Positions 60,294-64,000 of a stretch of 64,000 nt of DNA are shown one piece after another. The position numbers and the translations under genes were made by a program. Every line of letters begins with the position of its first letter. Position 1 is the stretch's first letter. Below the pieces are notes generated by a model. The model had not been told where the DNA came from and did not search any database. It worked only from the letters and a program-made list of their open reading frames with translations. Where the stretch lies: NCBI GenBank assembly GCA_036376135.1, contig DASVAW010000158.1, positions 1-64,000 on the forward strand, in the 5' to 3' direction. The DNA is from Candidatus Polarisedimenticolaceae bacterium (GTDB taxonomy: Bacteria; Acidobacteriota; Polarisedimenticolia; Polarisedimenticolales; DASRJG01).

Positions 60294-60746
60294 ATGAAAG
60301 CCCACTACATCGTCGTGCTCGCCCTCGTTTCCTCTCTTGCCCTCCCGGCGCAGGCCGGCGGCGAGCTTGCGCTCTGGAAGCGCCTCGCTCCGGTCGTCGA
60401 CCGGGGCGTCCTGCGGTCGCCCACCCTCGCCCGGGTCCTCGAGGAGGTCCGCGCGCTCGACGGCGTCAGCCTGAGCGTGACCCAACGCCCCCAACCCACC
60501 TCCCGGGTTCGCGCCCATTCGAACCTGCGCGTCGAACGCGCCTCGCGGCCGGTCCGCGTGGACGGAGAGGTGCTGCTGCCGGTCGGGCGAGGGGAGTCGG
60601 CGACGCTCGCCCTGCTCGCCCACGAGCTCGCGCACGTGCTCCAGCAGGCGGGCGCGCTCGTGCCCGACGCCGACGACGCGAAGGGGGAGCGCCAGGCGAC
60701 GAGTATCGAACGGGCCGTGCTCGCGGAGCTGGCGGAGCGCGGCTAG
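60294..60746 (+). CDS. Small secreted protein with HELAH metalloprotease-like motif
   Basis: A 150-residue protein with a signal peptide (about 1-22, ending PAQA). The motif LLAHELAHVLQQAG (HELAH at 110-114) matches the zinc-binding helix seen in DUF4157 and other zincins. E132, 18 residues after the second His, could be a third ligand. It is much shorter than usual metallopeptidases, so it may be a minimal or partial version. A GTG start three codons earlier is also possible. Function unknown. Confidence 0.65.
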   Translation: MKAHYIVVLALVSSLALPAQAGGELALWKRLAPVVDRGVLRSPTLARVLEEVRALDGVSLSVTQRPQPTSRVRAHSNLRVERASRPVRVDGEVLLPVGRGESATLALLAHELAHVLQQAGALVPDADDAKGERQATSIERAVLAELAERG

Positions 60747-60755
60747 CATGCGCCC

Positions 60756-61130
60756 ATGGCCGCTCGCTGGTTCGCCATCGGTTCGATCCTCGGCGCCCTG
60801 GGGGTCGCCCTCGGCGCCTTCGGCGCGCACGGCCTCAAGTCCCGCGTGGGGCCCGATCTCCTCGTGGTGTGGGAGACGGCGGTGAAGTACCACCTCGTCC
60901 ACGTCCTCGCGCTGCTCGCGACCGCCTGGGCCTCGGAGCGCTGGGGCGGCGGATGGACGCAGGCGGCCGGGTGGCTGTTCGTCCTCGGGATCGCGATCTT
61001 CTCCGGAAGCCTGTACGTGCTCGTGCTCTCCGGGCAGCGCTGGCTCGGGGCGATCACGCCGATCGGTGGAGTCGCCTTCATCGCGGGTTGGATCGCCCTC
61101 GCCGTCGCCGCGCTGCGCATCCGTGGTTGA
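60756..61130 (+). CDS. DUF423 small membrane protein (YgdD-like)
   Basis: A 124-residue membrane protein with four hydrophobic helices and the DUF423 signature GALGVALGAFGAHGLKS, plus WETAVKYHLVHVLALL. The family is widespread and unassigned. Starts nine bases after the HELAH gene, possibly the same transcript. Confidence 0.9.
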   Translation: MAARWFAIGSILGALGVALGAFGAHGLKSRVGPDLLVVWETAVKYHLVHVLALLATAWASERWGGGWTQAAGWLFVLGIAIFSGSLYVLVLSGQRWLGAITPIGGVAFIAGWIALAVAALRIRG

Positions 61131-61188
61131 CCCTCCAGGGTCCTCGCCGTACCCTCCGCCCGATTTGCACCTTCAGGAGGAGGGAACC

Positions 61189-62583
61189 GTGCGTTCGAAC
61201 ACTTTCGTCCGTGGACTCGTGTGCGCCGCCGCGGCGCTGATCCTCGCGGCCGCCCCGGCCGCGGCGGCCCCCGCGCCGAACAAGGTCGGTGAGCTCGAGC
61301 CCCTGCAACTCGCCTCGCCGAGCCCCTACGGCAAGGCCTTCGGGGCGGACGCCCGCGAATTCGTCGTCCGGCATCCCGGCGCGACTTACATCCGCGTCCA
61401 CTTCTCGAAGTTCGACCTCGCCCCGGGGGACTGGGTGACGATCGCCAGCGCGGACGGCGGGGAGTCGTTCACCTACACCGGCAGGGGGCCTCACTCCACC
61501 GGGGAGTTCTGGGCCCAGGCCATCCTCGGGGACACCGCGATCGTGCGCCTGCAGGCGACGGTGGGCGGTGAGGGCGGGTTCGAGATCGACGCGTTCGGCC
61601 GCGGCATCGTCGACCTCGTCGGCGAGCGTCCGTCCGACCCGTCCCCCGAGAGCGTCTGCGGCACGCAGGACTGGAAGGACGCCGCCTGCTATGCGTCGGG
61701 GACGTACACGACCGAATACGAGAAGTCGCGCGCAGCCGTCCTCGCGCTGATCGGCTGCTGCTCGTCGTGCACCGCGTTCAAGGTCTCCGACAGCGGGCAG
61801 TTCCTCACGAACAACCACTGCACCGCTTCGACGAGCGGCGTGCAGTCCACGGAGCTGCGCTTCATGTATCAGACCCCGGGATGCGCGACGGGGACGGCGG
61901 GCTACACCGGCTCCGTGATGGGCTCGCAGCTGGTCCGGACCGACGCCACCCTCGACTACACGCTCATGACCACGACCGGCGACGCGACCTCGATCCCGTG
62001 CCTCACCCTCGAGAATCGCCTCCCCGCCGTCGGGGAGCGGATCTACATCGCCGGACACCCCGGCGGCGGGCCCAAGAAGCTCTCCATCGAGTCGGCGTCC
62101 AACACCGGCGGCCTTTGCCGCGTCGACGCCGCCCCCTACGCCGGGAACAGCGCCACCTCCGACGTCGGCTACTACTGCGACACGGCGGGCGGCTCCTCCG
62201 GTTCGCCGGTCCTCTCGGGGGAGACGCACCAGGTGATCGCGCTCCATCACTTCGGCGGCTGCCTCAACAGCGGCGGTCGCAGCGACCTGATCCTCGGCCA
62301 GATCGGAAGCGACATTCAGACCTGCTCGTCGGGCGGTGGCGGCGAGAACTGCGGGAACGGCGTCGTGGATGCCGGCGAGCAGTGCGACGGGTCCGACCTC
62401 GGCGGGGAGACCTGCGAAAGCCGTGGATTCCCCGGCGGGACGCTCTCCTGCACCTCCTCGTGCACGTTCAACACCTCGGCCTGCACCCCGGCGTGCGCCC
62501 CCTTCAACGCGCCGTGCCGGCGCGGCACCGACTGCTGCTCGGGCCTTTGCCTGGGCAAGGGGAAGAACAAGGCCTGCCGCTGA
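61189..62583 (+). CDS. Secreted trypsin-like serine protease with Cys-rich C-terminal repeats
   Basis: A 464-residue exported protease. A signal peptide (about 1-27) leads to a beta-rich domain (about 55-145), then a chymotrypsin-fold domain with likely catalytic His210 (LTNNHCTAS), Asp256 (ATLDYTLM) and Ser337 (GGSSGSPVL). The tail has a Myxococcus-type disulphide repeat (NCGNGVVDAGEQCDGSDLGG) and a knot-like CRRGTDCCSGLC. By sequence it resembles lysyl-endopeptidase-like enzymes of predatory or soil bacteria. GTG start with AGGAGG upstream; a longer frame was rejected. Converges on the next gene with one base between. Confidence 0.88.
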   Translation: MRSNTFVRGLVCAAAALILAAAPAAAAPAPNKVGELEPLQLASPSPYGKAFGADAREFVVRHPGATYIRVHFSKFDLAPGDWVTIASADGGESFTYTGRGPHSTGEFWAQAILGDTAIVRLQATVGGEGGFEIDAFGRGIVDLVGERPSDPSPESVCGTQDWKDAACYASGTYTTEYEKSRAAVLALIGCCSSCTAFKVSDSGQFLTNNHCTASTSGVQSTELRFMYQTPGCATGTAGYTGSVMGSQLVRTDATLDYTLMTTTGDATSIPCLTLENRLPAVGERIYIAGHPGGGPKKLSIESASNTGGLCRVDAAPYAGNSATSDVGYYCDTAGGSSGSPVLSGETHQVIALHHFGGCLNSGGRSDLILGQIGSDIQTCSSGGGGENCGNGVVDAGEQCDGSDLGGETCESRGFPGGTLSCTSSCTFNTSACTPACAPFNAPCRRGTDCCSGLCLGKGKNKACR

Positions 62584-62584
62584 T

Positions 62585-64000
62585 TCATCGAACGCTCGCC
62601 GCGGTCGCCAGCAGGTGACCGCGGCGGGCGTTCGCGCAGAGGCGATCGAACGGTTCCCCTCCCGCGAGCTTCGCCGCCGGGGACGGCCCCGCGGCGAGCG
62701 CGGCCGCGAGCCGCTTCCACTCCGTCGAGGCACCCGCGGGAGAGGCGGCGGGCCGCGTCGAGCGCGGCGCGGCCACCGCGAGCGCGAGCCGCGCCCACCG
62801 CTTGCCTTCGTCGTCGGCGTCCCTGGCGACGGTCTCGAGATGAGCCGCCGCGTCCTTCGCGGCCCGTAGCAGCCACGGCTCGTCCTTGCCGCGCACCGCC
62901 GCCTCGGCGAGCGCCCACGTGGCGAGGGCGTGGACGCCGACGTCGTCGGAGATCGCGCCTCCCTTGCGCTGCGCCGCGAGCAAGGCGGCGAGGGACGGTG
63001 TTCCCCCCGAGGGGGAGAGCCTGCCGTCCTCCGCGAGGTCGGCGAGGACGCGAAGGGCCGCGTCGCGCAGCCGGGCGGAGGCCTCGAGCTGCGGGCGGAA
63101 CACCTCCACCTCCTCGATCGAGTCGGCGTTCACCCGAGAGATCCAGGCTGCCGACAGCGGGTCGGAGGCCGACGGCCCGCTCACGTTCGCGCGGAAGTCC
63201 CGGTCCCTCGCGCCGAGGACATTCGGATTGCCGTCGCCGTCGGCCTCCCGCGCGTCGACCACGAACTTGGCCGAGAGGGCCGCCGTCCGCTCGAGGACCG
63301 GCGCCGCCGCGGTCACGGTCACCGTTTCCGTCATCGCGCTTGACGCGCGGCGAACGGGGGACTGCGGAGCCGGGGGCGGGGCAACGGGGACCCCTTGGCC
63401 CACGACTCCTCCCGGCACGCCACCGACGTAACCCAACGACTTCAACCGGGCCCGCTCCTGCCGCACGCCGTGAAGCGCCTCGGCGGGAATCGCGTCCTCG
63501 GGCACCGCCGCACGGGTGTCGGCCAGGAACGCCGCCGGACCGTCCGCGCCGAAAATCCCTTCGAAGGAGACGTGCTCGGGCATCGGCAGGGCCTGGTGCA
63601 GGGTCGTCTGCGCGCCTCCGGGGTTGGCGACACGCGCGGTGTCGACGGCGAGGAACGAGGTGTACGCCGTGAGGATCCGGTGCTCGAGCGCGAGCGCCGT
63701 CACCTCGGCGCGGATCGAGTCGGGGACGTCGCCGTCGCTCTCGAGCATCAGCCCCTCGACGCGCCGGCGGGCCCACAACGAAGCGAGCGACGCGTGCCGC
63801 GCCGCGCGTTCGGGGAGATCGACCTTCACGCGTCGCTCCCACGGGACGCCCCCGAGCTTCCCGCGCACGACGACGTCACCGGACGCGGCACCCACGTAAC
63901 GCCCGACGAGCGTGAGCGTCTGCCCGGAGAAGAGATCGCGCGGTCTCGCGGGGATCACGTCGGCGACGGGAAGCCCGCCCCAGTCGATCTCGAGGTCGGT
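62585..64000 (-). CDS. VIT/VWA-type protein, C-terminal part (runs off the window edge)
   Basis: The last 471 residues of a larger protein. The segment EGLMLESDGDVPDSIRAEVT followed by HRILTAYTSFLAVDT is typical of the end of bacterial VIT/von Willebrand A proteins (inter-alpha-trypsin-inhibitor-like). A linker then contains ETVTVTAAAPVLERTAALSA, like the plug start of TonB-dependent transporters, followed by a helical Ala-rich C-terminal domain. No membrane helix is seen here. The VWA domain itself, with its metal site, would be beyond base 64000. Family assignment rests on this C-terminal part only. Confidence 0.7.
   Translation of the reverse strand, partial: TDLEIDWGGLPVADVIPARPRDLFSGQTLTLVGRYVGAASGDVVVRGKLGGVPWERRVKVDLPERAARHASLASLWARRRVEGLMLESDGDVPDSIRAEVTALALEHRILTAYTSFLAVDTARVANPGGAQTTLHQALPMPEHVSFEGIFGADGPAAFLADTRAAVPEDAIPAEALHGVRQERARLKSLGYVGGVPGGVVGQGVPVAPPPAPQSPVRRASSAMTETVTVTAAAPVLERTAALSAKFVVDAREADGDGNPNVLGARDRDFRANVSGPSASDPLSAAWISRVNADSIEEVEVFRPQLEASARLRDAALRVLADLAEDGRLSPSGGTPSLAALLAAQRKGGAISDDVGVHALATWALAEAAVRGKDEPWLLRAAKDAAAHLETVARDADDEGKRWARLALAVAAPRSTRPAASPAGASTEWKRLAAALAAGPSPAAKLAGGEPFDRLCANARRGHLLATAASVR

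Overview
This window is a high-GC bacterial chromosome segment centred on a probable replication origin. The best guess for the host is Acidobacteriota or a neighbouring phylum such as Myxococcota. That is inferred from several co-occurring traits: a Pkn-type Ser/Thr kinase, MacB-like permeases, a winged-helix/TPR regulator with a FlgO-like middle, a VIT/VWA-type protein with a TonB-plug-like stretch, bactofilin beside parAB, and an Hfq with an N-terminal extension. Class or genus cannot be fixed from the sequence alone. No rRNA, tRNA, CRISPR array, phage or transposase gene was seen.

Layout. From 1 to about 7.5 kb lie accessory genes on the minus strand: a Ser/Thr kinase cut by the window edge, an unknown protein, a TerB-like protein, a methyltransferase, a MacA/MacB-like efflux set without an ATPase, and a membrane protein with a possible Sm-like tail. 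From 7.6 to 10 kb is a two-gene 2-oxoacid:ferredoxin oxidoreductase whose beta and gamma parts are fused. From 10 to 35.4 kb almost everything is on the minus strand. In the direction of transcription (falling coordinates) the order is rpmH, rnpA, yidD, yidC, jag, mnmE, mnmG, rsmG, a membrane-anchored DtxR/FeoA protein, feoB, parA, parB, bactofilin, atpH-A-G-D-C, a substrate-binding lipoprotein, a glycosyltransferase, mfd, a SurA-like lipoprotein, a PpiC-type foldase and an extended Hfq.

The strand switches at 35.4-35.8 kb, which with the DnaA-box-like sites around dnaA marks the origin region. From 35.8 to 52 kb everything is on the plus strand: dnaA, dnaN, recF, gyrB, gyrA, a transaldolase-like aldolase, an acyl-CoA (propionyl-CoA type) carboxylase in three genes, an Ada/AlkA-Ogt alkylation-repair pair and a fatty-acid desaturase. 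Then come HU and a PilZ protein (minus), larB, and the macromolecular-synthesis operon rpsU-dnaG-rpoD, extended by a Crp/Fnr regulator that seems to use a CTG start. The window ends with a winged-helix/TPR regulator (minus), a small secreted HELAH protein, a DUF423 membrane protein, a secreted trypsin-like protease with a Cys-rich tail, and the C-terminal part of a VIT/VWA-like protein (minus).

How the parts work together. The core is chromosome replication and segregation (DnaA, DnaN, GyrAB, RecF, ParABS, HU), membrane insertion and tRNA modification, ATP synthesis, and the sigma-70/primase/S21 operon. Genes are packed with 16 four-base start/stop overlaps (ATGA, GTGA or CTGA), suggesting translational coupling. 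The most unusual non-coding structure is an array of four 18-bp palindromes repeated exactly every 29 bp between parB and bactofilin (23071-23175). Two parS-like sites flank the start of parA, and a 62-base near-perfect palindrome begins at the stop codon of the aldolase gene.
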